Below are positions 11,046 to 22,699 of a DNA stretch of 64,000 nt, piece after piece. This stretch comes from Zingiber officinale. Taxonomy: Eukaryota; Streptophyta; Magnoliopsida; Zingiberales; Zingiberaceae. The position numbers and the translations under genes are program-made. Each line of letters begins with the position of its first letter. The stretch's first letter is position 1. The DNA lies in NCBI RefSeq assembly GCF_018446385.1, contig NC_056000.1, positions 37,795,511 to 37,859,510 on the forward strand, read 5' to 3'. The notes under the pieces were generated by a model that did no database searches, was not told the DNA's origin, and saw only the letters and a list, made by a program, of their open reading frames with translations.

Positions 11046-12613
11046 AGGTTTTGGAGTTAAGTTTTAAAATTAAAATTTTGAAAATAATTTTTAAGTTTAA
11101 AATTAGAATTTTGAAAATAATTTTTAAGTTTAAAATTAAAATTTTGAATTTAATTTTTAAGTTTAAAATTGAAAATAATTTTTAAGTTTAGAATTAAAGT
11201 TTTGAAAATAATTTTTAAGTTTAAAATTAAAATTTGAAATTAATTTTTAAGTTTAAAATTAAAATTTTGAAATTAATTTTTAAGTTTAGAATTAAAATTT
11301 TGAAAATAATTTTTAAGTTTAAAATTAAAATTTTGAAAATAATTTTTAAGTTTATAATTTTGAAAATAATTTTTAAGTTTAAAATTAAAATTTTGAAAAT
11401 AATTTTTAAGTTTTAAAATTAAAATTTTGAAAATAATTTTTAAGTTTAAAATTAAAATTTTGAACATTAATTTTTAAGTTAAAAATTAAAATTTTGAAAT
11501 TAATTTTTAAGTTTAAAATTAAAATTTTGAAATTATTTTTAAGTTTAAAATTAAAATTTTGAAATTAATTTTTGAGTTAAAAATTAAAATTTTGAAATTA
11601 ATTTTTAAGTTTTAAAATTAAAATTTTGAAAAAAAATTAAAATTTTGAAAATAATTTTTAAGTTTAAAATTAAAATTTTGAACATTAATTTTTAAGTTTA
11701 AAATTAAAATTTTGAAAAAAAATTAAAATTTTGAAAATAATTTTTAAGTTTAAAATTAAAATTTTGAAAAAAAATTAAAATTTTGAAAATAATTTTTAAG
11801 TTTAAAATTAAAATTTTGAAATTAATTTTTAAGTTTAAAATTAAAATTTTGAAATTAATTTTTAAGTTTAAAATTAAAATTTTGAAATTAATTTTTGAGT
11901 TTAAAATTAATATTTTGAAATTAATTTTTTAAGTTTAAAATTAATATTTTGAAATTAATTTTTTGAGTTTAAAATTAAAATTTTTGAAATTTATTTTTAA
12001 GTTTAAAATTAAAATTTTGAAATTTATTTTTAAGTTTAAAATTAATATTTTGAAATTAATTTTTTGAGTTTAAAATTAAAATTTTTGAAATTTATTTTTA
12101 AGTTTAAAATTAAAATTTTGAAATTAATTTTTAAGTTTAAAATTAAAATTTTGAAATTAATTTTTAAGTTTAAAATTAAAATTTTTGAAATTATTTTTAA
12201 GTTTAAAATTAGAATTTTGAAATTAATTTTTAAGTTTAAAATTAAAATTTTTGAAATTTATTTTTAAGTTTAAAATTAAAATTTTGAAATTTATTTTTAA
12301 GTTTAAAATTAAAATTTTGAAATTAATTTTTAAGTTTAAAATTAAAATTTTTGAAATTTATTTTTAAGTTTAAAATTGAAATTTTGAAATTAATTTAAGT
12401 TTTAAAATTAAAATTTTAAAATTAATTTAAGTTTTAAAATTGAGATTTTGAAATTAATTTTTAAGTTTAAAATTGAAAATTTGAAATTAATTTAAGTTTT
12501 AAAATTAAAATTTTGAAATTAATTTAAGTTTTAAAATTAAAATTTTGAAATTAATTTTTAAGTTTTAAAATTAATTTAAGTTTAAAATTAAAATTTTGAA
12601 ATTAATTTTTAAG
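11046..12613. repeat. 1.57-kb AT-rich minisatellite inside Element A
   Basis: Roughly 48 head-to-tail copies of a 27-34 bp unit made of TTTTTAAGTTTAAAATTAAA followed by ATTTTGAAATTAAT on the plus strand. Variants include AAAATAAT for AAATTAAT, single-T indels, and a short triplet of higher-order units near 11600-11790. It lies between gag and the second ORF remnant. Open frames running through it are by-products of the repeat. Confidence 0.95.
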
Positions 12614-13141
12614 CCTTATTCATCTCACCCGATCTATATTATCAATCAAGGAATCCTATGATTTTGTGAGATGAAATTGGTTTGATTACAGAGTTTTGGT
12701 TTAACTTGTGTTAGATTCAGACTTAGCTTTGGTTTCCACAAGTAGGCATTCTTCGAATAAACTTCTAAGCTTGGTGAGTCACAAGGACATCATTAGAAGT
12801 AACCAACCTTTCGAGGTTTTCCGAATAGTCCTATCCACGGAACTTAGTACTACATCTTGGTCTAACTGGTTAGGATTCGTTTAAGGGTAGCTTCGGTCAG
12901 TTCCACTTGGCCAAATGCACCAGATCGAAACCATATCTTTCTAGACATGCGATGCCCAAGTTTCCCTAACGTACTATCATCCAAAAATTTCACCAGTACC
13001 ATGTTTCAAGTTAAACTTGGTCTCTTTTTAACTAATCCTAATTACCCTGCCGGGTTGGTATTTTGGGTTACCCTATCGGGTAAGTTAGTTTTGGAGGTGC
13101 CAGCTATTCTGGAGCCTCCCCCAGAATTATTGGCCATTAAT

Positions 13142-14790
13142 TTAAGTTTTGATTTTAGGCTTGTGTCGATTCTTTTTATAGTTATAGTTAACTTGGTGAT
13201 AATTCTGTTTAGATTTTGAATTTGATTTAGGTTTGTATTTTGGATTTTGGTTTGGTTTATTTAATTTTATATAATGTATTTTTTCTTTAGGTATATAATA
13301 TTGATTAAGTCCTACTTGCGTGGTCAGACACGCTTTCGGAACCCAAGCTAGATTGGTTGACTTGTATTGGGTTATTAATGATTTGAAGGTTTTATTTGAA
13401 TTCGACTTATATCCTAGTCCGGTTTTATTATAACATGCTTTTTGATTATTTAGGATTAAATCTAAATTTTTTGATCTTGTTGTAAATTTTTCTAACATCT
13501 CTTTTAAGTTGTTTATTTCATTTTTTAATGATAAATTCTCCTCCTCAAGTGTTAGATTTTGAGTTGGATTTGAATTCTTTAATTGTTCCTTGAGGTTTTG
13601 ATTTTCCTCAAGAAGTGATTTGTTTTCATTTTCTAATTTAGTTAATTTACTATTTAGACAGGAAATAATTCTAAAAAATTTTTTGTTTAAATTTAAGTAT
13701 ACCTCATTCGGGCCTTCGGAAACGAGTACGGACTCGTGGCTTTCATCTTCCGACTCGTTATCTGTTTCGGCTTCGCGGGCCATCAGTGCGAGGTGGCTTT
13801 GATGTTTCTGCTCTTCTTCCTCCGATTCATCCGAGGAGTCGTCCCACGTTGCTTTGAGTGCCTTCTTTTTGGTTGGCTTTGGTTTGTCGAACTTTAGTTT
13901 TGGACATTCGTTCTTGTAATGTCCCTTTTTGTTGCAGCCGTAGCAAGTCACGTTCTTTTGTTCTGAGGGAGAGCTGATCTTTTGAAGATCCTTTTTGCTG
14001 AAGCTCCTCTTTTTCCTGGTGAACATTTTTCTTACCAAGTTCACCAGGTGTTCTTCGTCTTCGGAGTCTTGGTCGGAGTCTTCTTCAAGTTCAAGCTTGC
14101 CTTTCTTTTCTTTGGAGGAACCCGCAAATAGTGCTATACCTTTCTCGGCTCCAGCATTAGTTTGTTCGTGTAATTCTAATTCACAAAACAGCTCGTCTAA
14201 TTTTAAGTTAGAGAGATTCTTAGAAATTTTGTAGGCATCCACTATTGATGCCCACAAACTATTACATGGAAAAGCGTTTAGAGCGTACCTTATTAAGTCT
14301 CTGTTCTCCATTTGATGGCCTATTGCATGAAGCCCGTTGAGGATGTCCTTGATCCTCGCGTGTAGTTGATTCGCTGTTTCTCCTTCCTGCATTTTTATAT
14401 TAAAAATTTTATTTAGAAGCAGGTCTCGTTTTGTTACCTTAGCGTCGCTTGTCCCTCGTGCAGTTCGATCAGCTTGTCCCATAGTTCTTTAGCGTTTTTG
14501 TGTGGACCGACTCGGTTCAGTTCTTCTCTTGTCAATCCGCACTGTAGAGTGTTGATCACTTTATTTTCTGTTGATGCTTTTTTCTTGAGATCTGCTGTCC
14601 AGTCTTCAGGATCCACTAGATTCCCGGCGTTGTCCACTGGAATTTTGTAAGATTTCGTAATGCTCATCCACTGGTCGAAGTCTGTCTTGAGGTAGACCTC
14701 TATGCGCTTCTTCCAGTAAGGGAAGTCGTCCCCGTTGAAGAGTGGAGGTCGCACTGTGCTGAATCCTTCTTGTTGGGACATTCTGTGCAC
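13142..14790 (-). pseudogene. Element A gag (copia-type), frameshifted
   Basis: Two overlapping minus-strand frames (14790-14434 and 14482-13142) make one gag of about 540 residues, interrupted by a single-base frameshift near 14455. The N-terminal part carries the copia gag pattern FNGDDFPYWKKRIEVYLK, WTADLKKKA and ELWDKLIELHEG. The continuation has KIFNIKMQEGE and FCELELHEQ, then an acidic Ser/Glu/Asp stretch. One CCHC zinc knuckle follows (CYGCNKKGHYKNEC, residues 180-193 of the second frame), and then a Leu/Asn/Lys coiled coil and a basic tail ending at 13142. Gag packages the element RNA into virus-like particles. No protease follows it. The frameshift means this copy probably makes no full-length gag. 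Confidence 0.85.
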
Positions 14791-14995
14791 AGATAAATAA
14801 CCAAGAAAAAATATCCCAACACTTGGTCTTGGATTAGTAGTGCGGGAAGAAAAAGATAAAAAAAACTAGATTCGTGTTGCACTAATTTAAATTGATTAGT
14901 TAAATATTAAGTTATCGAAACACCAGTTTTAAAATTAATTAAAAAAAAATTCACCCCTGTCTGATTGGTGGTTGCACCAAATCAGAGCGGTACCT

Positions 14996-15007
14996 GCTCT
15001 GATACCA
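14996..15007 (-). other. Primer-binding site of Element A (tRNA-iMet)
   Basis: The minus strand reads TGGTATCAGAGC two bases inside the 5' LTR. This is complementary to the 3' end of plant initiator tRNA-Met, the usual primer of copia elements. Confidence 0.92.
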
Positions 15008-15009
15008 CT

Positions 15010-16161
15010 TGTAGGACCGTTAGAATCGATAGAGGGGGGGTGAATATCGATTCGAAAAAACAAGAGTTTAAGCGCAGCGGAAAAAGATAAAGTAGACACA
15101 AATATTTTTACTTCGTTCGGAGCCTGTGACGACTCCTACTCGAAGGCCCGTGGTCCTTGACCACTTTCGTTGGGCAATCACTAACAAGTCGAAATATGAT
15201 TACAGAAAAAGTACAGGAGATGCTAGTAATAATAAAGCAATACCGACAAAAAGAAAATTAAACAAAAACCGGAAGAGCACTTTTGTTGGAGCATTGTTGG
15301 CGTCGCACTTGAACGTCGAGCAGCAAGATCAGCAGAAGAGTTCTCAGTCAAAGTTGATTCTGAAGCTCCTGTCTGGGGCTTCTTTTATATGCTGTTCCGG
15401 GCGCCTGGATCCCTTCCGGGCGCCTGGAGTGTGACGTAACTGCTCAAATCAAGATGCTCCACGTAGCGACGAGGTGTCTGGATAAAATTCGCCTTCCGGG
15501 CGCCCGGATCCCTTCCGGGCGCCCGGACCTCCGGGCGCTCGGACCACCTTGTTCCAGAAAGACTCCTTTTTCCTGCAAAACAAGGTTAGTCCGAGGCAAA
15601 TATATATCCTGTAAAATAAATGGTTAGCACAGTTAAAGTTCAACAGATAGATAAAGAGAGTATGACTTAGATTCCGTCTTTCCGAGACCGGAATCTAGTC
15701 ACGATCTCGACTTAGACATCCGAAATGGATCTAAGCCGGATCGACGCCTAATGTCCCCTTCCCGGGAACGCGTCCCCACAGTCACTCCCCTCCAGTGACT
15801 TACCTCACTTACCTGCCAGACGTCCGGTCAGCCCGTCGACCCGTCTGGACTTCTCGCCAAGTGTCCGGTCAGCCCGTCGACCCGCTTGGACTTCTCGCCA
15901 GCTATCCGGTCAGCCCGTCGACCTAGCTGGACTTCTCGCCAAGCGTCCGGTCAACCCGTCGACCCGCTTGGACTTCTCGCCAGCTATCCGGTCAGCCCGT
16001 CGACCTAGCTGGACTTTTTGCCAAACATCCGGTCAGCCCGTCGACCTGTCTGGACTTTTCCTGCACACTTGATCAAAGTGTCAGACAACAACAAAACTAA
16101 CTTAACCTATTTGTCATTCATCAAAACCTGGGTTAGACCGTTAGTGCTACCCGCACCAACA
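15010..16161 (-). repeat. Element A 5' LTR (right copy)
   Basis: 1152 bp, TGTAGGACCG..GCACCAACA on the plus strand. It contains about six units of the roughly 40-bp CCGGTCAGCCCGTCGACC array (15815-16070) and a GC-rich patch with repeated GGGCGCC motifs (15395-15540). As the 5' LTR in sense orientation it should hold the element promoter; no TATA box was assigned. Confidence 0.92.
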
Positions 16162-16166
16162 CTATG

Positions 16167-16652
16167 AAAGAATCATTTGTCATTCAGCCAAAATCAGGGG
16201 ATGAGCTAACTCCTCGATGTATTCGCAATCGAGTTATTTTAATAGGTCGGGTGCGCATCAAGTTGGCTCATATCGGGTTGGCTCCTCTCGGGTAGGTAGT
16301 TATCGAGTTGATTAACACAAGGACTTCGGGACACGTGGTGAGAAATTGTTGGCCTCCGGTGGAGGTTTCTAGGTATGGTGAACTGATAAGGAAAATTGAA
16401 AGGATTGAAAAAAAGATTCGGAAGAGAGATCAAGATGAATCTTGACGAGACTCCTTCAAGTTAAATTTTGAAGACGAGTTCGAATGGGATAATTGCAAAG
16501 AGGTGAAACGGTATCTTCCCGTGCCCCTCTTGACTGTCATTATAATTATCTTGTATAGGGAGCAAAAGTTGGGGAGGATTCTCAAATGACATACCTCTTT
16601 CATTTTCACCGAAGAGTGTACCCTTCCATAACTAATGTCATCATGTCCGTCC
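16167..16652. other. Short intergenic spacer between Elements A and B
   Basis: About 490 bp with no recognised gene. The first 200 bp look like old LTR debris. The last bases before 16653 (CGTCC) pair with TGTCC after 24715 as a slightly mutated target duplication of Element B. Confidence 0.5.
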
Positions 16653-17082
16653 TGTTGGTAGTTTTGAGAGCATGAAAAACTAAAACGAATCAATTGAATA
16701 ATGTGATAACTACTCACATGGATCTCCCGAAGAATCACAACCAAAGACGTCGGTCGATGAAGTCGTCGATGAACCGCCGGAGATGTCGCTGTTGCTGTCG
16801 CCGAGAAGATCACCACACGGAACCTTCTCGGACTCTTCCACAAACCAAATCCCGTCCCTAGACGTTCTCTCTTTGCTCACTGATCACCTCACGCCTGTAC
16901 TCGCTGATTACCTTCGCATCAGCCTCCCCTCACCTCTGATTGCCTTGGACGCCTCTTATAAGAAGGTTGAGGAAGACTAAGGGGAAAGGACGCCCCTTCG
17001 TCTCCTTGGCGTTCCCAGCAAACTGTCGTTTGCGACAGCGAAAGGGACGAACCCTTTCGTCTGCCAAGTGTAACGTCCAACA
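16653..17082 (-). repeat. Element B 3' LTR (left copy)
   Basis: 430 bp, the same length as the right copy. About 15 differences were counted by eye, most of them C in the right copy and T here, or G there and A here, several at CpG sites. That pattern suggests decay of methylated cytosines after insertion. Confidence 0.93.
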
Positions 17083-18329
17083 TCTCCCACTCATCCAAGT
17101 CAATCCATATGGTCACATAGACCATGTCAGTCACATAGACTATAAGGTGATCAAGTCACGAAGACCAGAGTGAAATTAGTCACAAAGACCAAATAAGTCA
17201 CGAAGACTTTATGAGGATCAAGTCACGAAGACCAGAGCAAAATTTAGTCACAAAGACCAAATAAGTCACATAGACTTTATGAGAATCAAGTCACGAAGAC
17301 CAGATCAGAACATTCATTCTATACATTAGGGAAAATGGTTCGTGCGACAGCAAGCACAGTGAGCATTCAATTGCTAAGAAGATTGTCACACCTTAGCACC
17401 ATAGAACAAATCAAAGACATTAATGTCCATAGAACGAATCATAGACATAAATGGCTTGTCTTTACCCCAGATTAAATTATTTACATCATCATGGACATCT
17501 CTAATCCCTCATATTGACCATATGTCAAGAGCATGTTCAACACCTCCAATCAAACAAATTATTCACAATTACATTTTATGTACTGAACTAAAAATGTAAC
17601 CGGTACCAGTGAATAAATGTCGCAGATGTAAATCAATCTTAATCTTCCTTTTTAGCTAGAATCCATTCATTCTAATCAGTCGCTTTCCTAGTTATGCTCC
17701 ATAGACCGAATCATCCATAGCCAATAGGAAACATGCTAAAGTAGCAGACACTGATCAGAACTTCAAGTAGACAGCTAAATAGTTACTTAGGGTAAAATTG
17801 AGATTAACTTATAATCTCAAGGGTCTCACATAGTAGAGAAGCAGAGATCCATTCTCCTACTACCTTTCTTGTCGCCATAGCACATGTGGTATGAATCACA
17901 TGCTACGATGTTATTCTCTTTACCAAAAAGAGCGCATGTTTTTCTCAAATTTAACATCGTACAGATTTCGATCTAGACATTCCCAATGTCTAATCCTGAA
18001 TTCAACATATGAATTCTAATCTGGCTTCAAGCAGATTCAGTAAATGGTGGGTGCATTTACTCCAATCATTACACAAATGATCTCATCTTGACACAAATAT
18101 CAAGGCGACCTTAACTTATGGGTATGTCTCTATTCACAGTTACATAAGCTGTCCCATAAGCAACGGTCTTACCTCTATTCATACTCAACAAATAGAGATA
18201 ATTGTCCATGTGAGTGGACCAATCCTAATCTGCCAACATGCTTATCGAGACTTTTATTCGAATGTAACCAAGACATATACACTGAATAGATCATGGCATT
18301 TTTCATTTATCAAAATGTCTTTACAATTG
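17083..18329 (-). other. Element B 3' noncoding region with purine tract and tandem repeat
   Basis: Directly inside the 3' LTR the minus strand reads GAGTGGGAGA, the likely polypurine tract. From about 17110 to 17310 there are three units of a 67-68 bp tandem repeat built on GTCACGAAGACCAGA and TTAGTCACAAAGACCAAATA. The rest, up to the end of pol, holds nothing I recognise. Confidence 0.7.
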
Positions 18330-21300
18330 TTACATTCTTCGAAGTCCTAAAGACTTCATATGCCCATGAAATGACTCTTTAGTCAATGGTTTAGTAAAAG
18401 GATCAGCAAGCATTTTTCGTGTAGGGATGTACTCAAGAATCACTTTTTTCTTGTCAACAATATCCCTTACAAAATTATACTTAATTTCTATATGCTTGCC
18501 TTTGCTGTGGTATTTGGGATCCTCGGAAAAAGCTATCGCAGCTTGACTGTCACAGTACACAGTAACAGGACTCTCACTATCCTCAGCAATCCTCAGATGC
18601 TTCAGGAACCTTCTTAGCCAAACAACCTCTTGCACAGCCGCTGCACAAGCCACATACTCAGCTTCCATTGTCGACAAGGCTACACAAGCCTGCTTCTTGC
18701 TGTTCCATGAGATGGCGCCATCATTCAGCAAGAAGACATAGCCAGATGTGGATTTTTTGTCATCAAGGTCCTCTGCCCAATCTACTTCTGAGTAGCCACT
18801 TAGGCTCATATCTGATCCTTGGAAACAGAGGCAATAATCAGCTGTTCCTTTAAGATATCTGAATATCCTCTTCACCGCTTTCCAGTGTCTCGATCCTGGG
18901 TTTGACTGGAAACGACTAACTAAGCTAACAGCATAGCTTATATCGGGACGGGTACACAACATAGTGTACATCAAACTACCAATGGCACTGGCATATGGTT
19001 TTTTCTTCATTTCGGCTATTTCCTCAGGAGTCTTGGGATACATACTTTTGCTCAAGACAGTACATTTCGCTATAGGCGTCTGTTCAATGTTGCAATCTGA
19101 CATATTGAAGTGTTGCGGCATCTTAGTGATATAAGTTTCTTGAGACATACCCAAAAGCCTCTTTGATCGGTCTCTAACGATCTTTACTCCTAAGATGTAC
19201 TCTGCTTCTCCCATATCTATTATGTCAAATTGTGATGAAAGCAAACTTTTGACTTCTATCACACACTTTATGTCACTTCCAGCTATTAGCATATCATCAA
19301 CATATAATGATAAAATGACAAGCTTTCCTTTTTCCTTTCTTAGGTAAACACAATGATCCTCATTGATCATTTCGAAACCATAAGATAATATTACTTCATT
19401 AAATCTTATGTTGCATTGTCTTGACGCTTGCTTTAGCCCATATATAGACTTCCGAAGTCTACATACTCTTTTCTCTTGGCCTTCAGCAACATAACCTTCT
19501 AGTTGTACCATATAGATTTATTCGTCAAGATTACCATTAAGGAAAGCCGTTTTTACATCCATCTGATGTAATTCCATGTCATATTGTGCTACTATAGCTA
19601 GGATGACACGTATTGACATAAACTTTACAACTGGGAAGAATGTCTCTTCAAAGTCAATACCCTCCATTTGGGTATATCCTTTTGCAACTAATCGAGCTTT
19701 GTATCGATTAATCGATCCATCTGCTTTCTTCTTTACTTTGAGAATCCACTTATTCCCAATAGCCCTTCGGCCCGGAGGAAGATCGACTAAATCCCAAATT
19801 TGATTCTTTCTCATTGACTCCATTTCTTCATCCATTGCAATTTTCCATTCTTTTCTAACTGAGCTGCTTAAAGCTTCCTCAACTGTTCGAGGTTCCTCAT
19901 CATCAACTGGGGAACCATTAATGCCTCATTCTCAATATCAAACATTCTTCGAGGAATAATCTGACGACTACTTCTTCGAAGGTTAGACTGTTGAGAAACT
20001 GACTCATTCAGTGGCAAATTACTCCCTCTCGGTTGACTAGATTCAGGCATCTCCTGATTCGTTGATAAAGGAACATTATCCTCATCCTCTATCTCATATA
20101 GAGGAATTGTCTTATCAACTTCATCTCGTGTTGGGAACTCAGTTTCTAGAAAAGTAGCATCTCTTGACTCTATCTCAGAGATGGTTCCATCTTGTCGCTC
20201 ACCAATAAAAACATAACCCTTAGAGGTCTCAGAGTACCTTATAAAGATACACTTCTTACCTCTGGGTCCTAGTTTTCCATATTCGTGAGTCTTATCATGA
20301 ACGTAGACAGCTGACCCTCAAGGTCTCAGATTGCTCAGATCTGGCTTTCTGCCTGTCCAACGTTCATGTGGGGTAGATGGAACTAACTTTGAAGGCATTT
20401 TGTTAAGTATATAGGTCGCTACTAGTAATGCATCTCCCCAATAGGAGATTGGCAAATTAGCTTGCGCTATCATAGACCTAACCATTTCAAGAAGAGTCCT
20501 ATTTCTTCTTTCAGCAACCCCATTTTGTTGTGGAGTTTCAGGGATAGTTAGCTGTCTAATAATCCCTTTCTCATTACATATTGTCTTGAACTGATCAGAC
20601 AAATATTCTCCTCCACGGTCAGTGCGCAAGGTTTTAACCTTACGTTCCAATTGATTCTCAACTTCGTTCAAGTAACGAATAAAGCAATCCAATGCTTCAG
20701 ATTTGTGAGAAATCAAATACACATGACCAAAACGTGTGAAGTCATCGATAAATGTAATGAAATAAGAACTCCCATTTCTAGCCTTCATATTCATCGGACC
20801 ACAAATATCCGAATGAATTAATTGCAATGGTGATTCAGCCCTAATAGCCTTACCAAATGGTTTCCTAGTCGTCTTTCCAACAAAACAATGCTCACATACA
20901 GACAAGTTAATCTTAGCATGAGTGCCTAATAGGCCCTCCTTAGCTAATCTATTCATTCGTTCTTGTCCTATATGTTCCAATCTAGCATGCCAAATTTCAT
21001 CATTAACATCAGCATTACTAGTAAGAGCAATATTTGAAAAACAACTATTATTATTTGGTTCTACATCAAGAACCATAAAACCATTTGTTACATAACCATA
21101 TTCAATTAACACAGAGTTAATTCGAAGTTCCACACAACGGCTATAAAAATTTACATTGTAACCTAAATCAAGAAGAAAAATAACGGAAACCAGATTCCGT
21201 CGAATCTCAGGAGCGTACAGGATATCATGTAGAAACAAGGTGCCTCCACCACGTAAGTTGAGCTTGCAAGTGTCAATTCCTTTGACTTTAATTCTTGCAT

Positions 21301-22315
21301 TGTTTCCTACATATATCCATTTGTTGCCAGCTGGTACCCGACGGTACTCCACATATGTAGCTCGATCACGAGCTACGTGGTTCGTTGCTCCTGAATCTAC
21401 AATCCACAAAGGATACGAATCAGCTAACAACATTGTACTTGCAACATATTGCTCGTGGAAAGAAGACAAAAATGGATTTACCTTTTTAGGCTCAGTACAA
21501 TCCCGAGCAAAATGACCCTTCTTGCCACAGTTGAAGCAAGTCAATCTGCTCTTAGGTTTTTGTCCATATTTCTTTCCTTTCTTCTTGATTTGGTTTTTCG
21601 CAGCAACAACATTAGCCTCCTTTCCTTTCCCCTTTCCTTTCTTGAACCACTTGTTCTTAGTCTTGGAACCAGAACCTTCAGCTACAAAAGCTTGACCCGA
21701 AATCCTTGCGGATTCAATCCTCTCCGCCTCAAGTTCCACATGGCGTGAGACATCAGTGAAAGTCTTGATACTCTCACTATGGGTCAGGTTCTGTTTCATC
21801 GTTTCCCAAGAATCAGGAAGGGAATGGATAACTACCTGAACCTGTTGTTCATCGGTCAATGTATAACCAACAGTCTTAAGCTCTCGAATCATGTTACCCA
21901 TCTCCCTGAGATGTTGGGTCATGGTAACATTCGAGCGCTTCTTACAACTATCAAACTTGATAGCTAGCTTACGGAGCTTACTCAGACTGACTCCACTGTA
22001 CTTCTCTCTAAGGGCTACCCAGACAGTATGAGCCGATGGTAATGGCTCATACTCAAATACCAGGTCATCCACCATTGAACTAATCAATATACCCTTAGCG
22101 ATGGAGTCCTTCCTTTTCCATGCCTTATAGGCATCAAGGTCACGTCTGTGCTGTGCTGTGGAACCATCAACCGGTTCCTCCATGATTTGGTTTACAGCCT
22201 CCAGAACTTCTTGTTCCTCAAGAACATATTGTATCTTGAGGTGCCAGATTTTATAGTTATCCCCATATAATTTCTCACCCTTATTGAGTTCAGCTATAAT
22301 ATTTTTAGTTACCAT
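18330..22315 (-). pseudogene. Element B gag-pol polyprotein, interrupted
   Basis: One long frame of about 1,320 codons on the minus strand. Residues 1-250 are copia gag and 260-273 a CCHC knuckle (CFNCGKKGHFARDC). The protease active site DSGA is at 307-310. Integrase has the zinc-binding HARLEHI..CEHC segment, the acidic residues in IHSDICGPM and LRTDRGGEYLS, and the GVAERRNRTLLEM motif. Reverse transcriptase has MDVKTAFLNG, YGLKQASRQ and the YVDD box in LYVDDMLI. RNase H has ALSTMEAEYVA and YCDSQAAI. Three lesions are visible: a Trp-to-stop change at about 20318-20320 after the integrase core, a frameshift near 19900, and a Glu-to-stop change at about 19518-19520 within RT. The catalytic residues themselves look conserved, so inactivation seems fairly recent. 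Confidence 0.92.
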
Positions 22316-22699
22316 GATCTACATAAATAAACAAATTATTTATTATTTCAGTGTAATTCTTATATGTGCAACTATTTATTGACTCAGTGTAAATTAGAGT
22401 TAGTTTACAAAATCAAGTGATAACATTATTTCCACTCATCATTTGTATGTTCTAATCTAATCAACACTGATCAATTATATTATACATATCCCAACTAATG
22501 AACAAATCATTTTATATGAATGAATCATATTTATATGAACTAATCATATCATGAAATGAACTAATCATTTCCAAGTTAGTTAACATATAACATAACTTTT
22601 ATTATATAATTCTGTTCGTACAAAACAACAGAAATTATTACATGACTCAAAAACTAGATGAGCTAACACTGCTCGTACATAACGACAGCAAACAAAACA

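Larger units (their letters stand above)
7321..16161 (-). mobile_element. Element A: gag-only LTR retrotransposon (TR-GAG-like), complete ends
   Basis: An 8.84-kb element bounded by two LTRs (7321-8376 and 15010-16161) and a perfect 5-bp target duplication, CTATG, at 7316-7320 and 16162-16166. Sense is the minus strand: 5' LTR on the right, then a tRNA-iMet primer-binding site, gag, a long AT minisatellite, a degraded second ORF, a polypurine tract, and the 3' LTR on the left. LTRs read TGTTGG..CCTACA. No protease, integrase, reverse transcriptase or RNase H sequence was seen, so the element is non-autonomous. The gag type and the PBS point to a Ty1/copia relative; the arrangement fits the class called TR-GAG (terminal repeats with a GAG domain). 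Indels and scattered substitutions between the LTRs indicate an older insertion than Element D. Confidence 0.9.

Noticed and set aside
11234-12267. ORFs rich in Lys, Phe and Ile
   Set aside because: They come from the AT minisatellite, with no start context or conserved motif.
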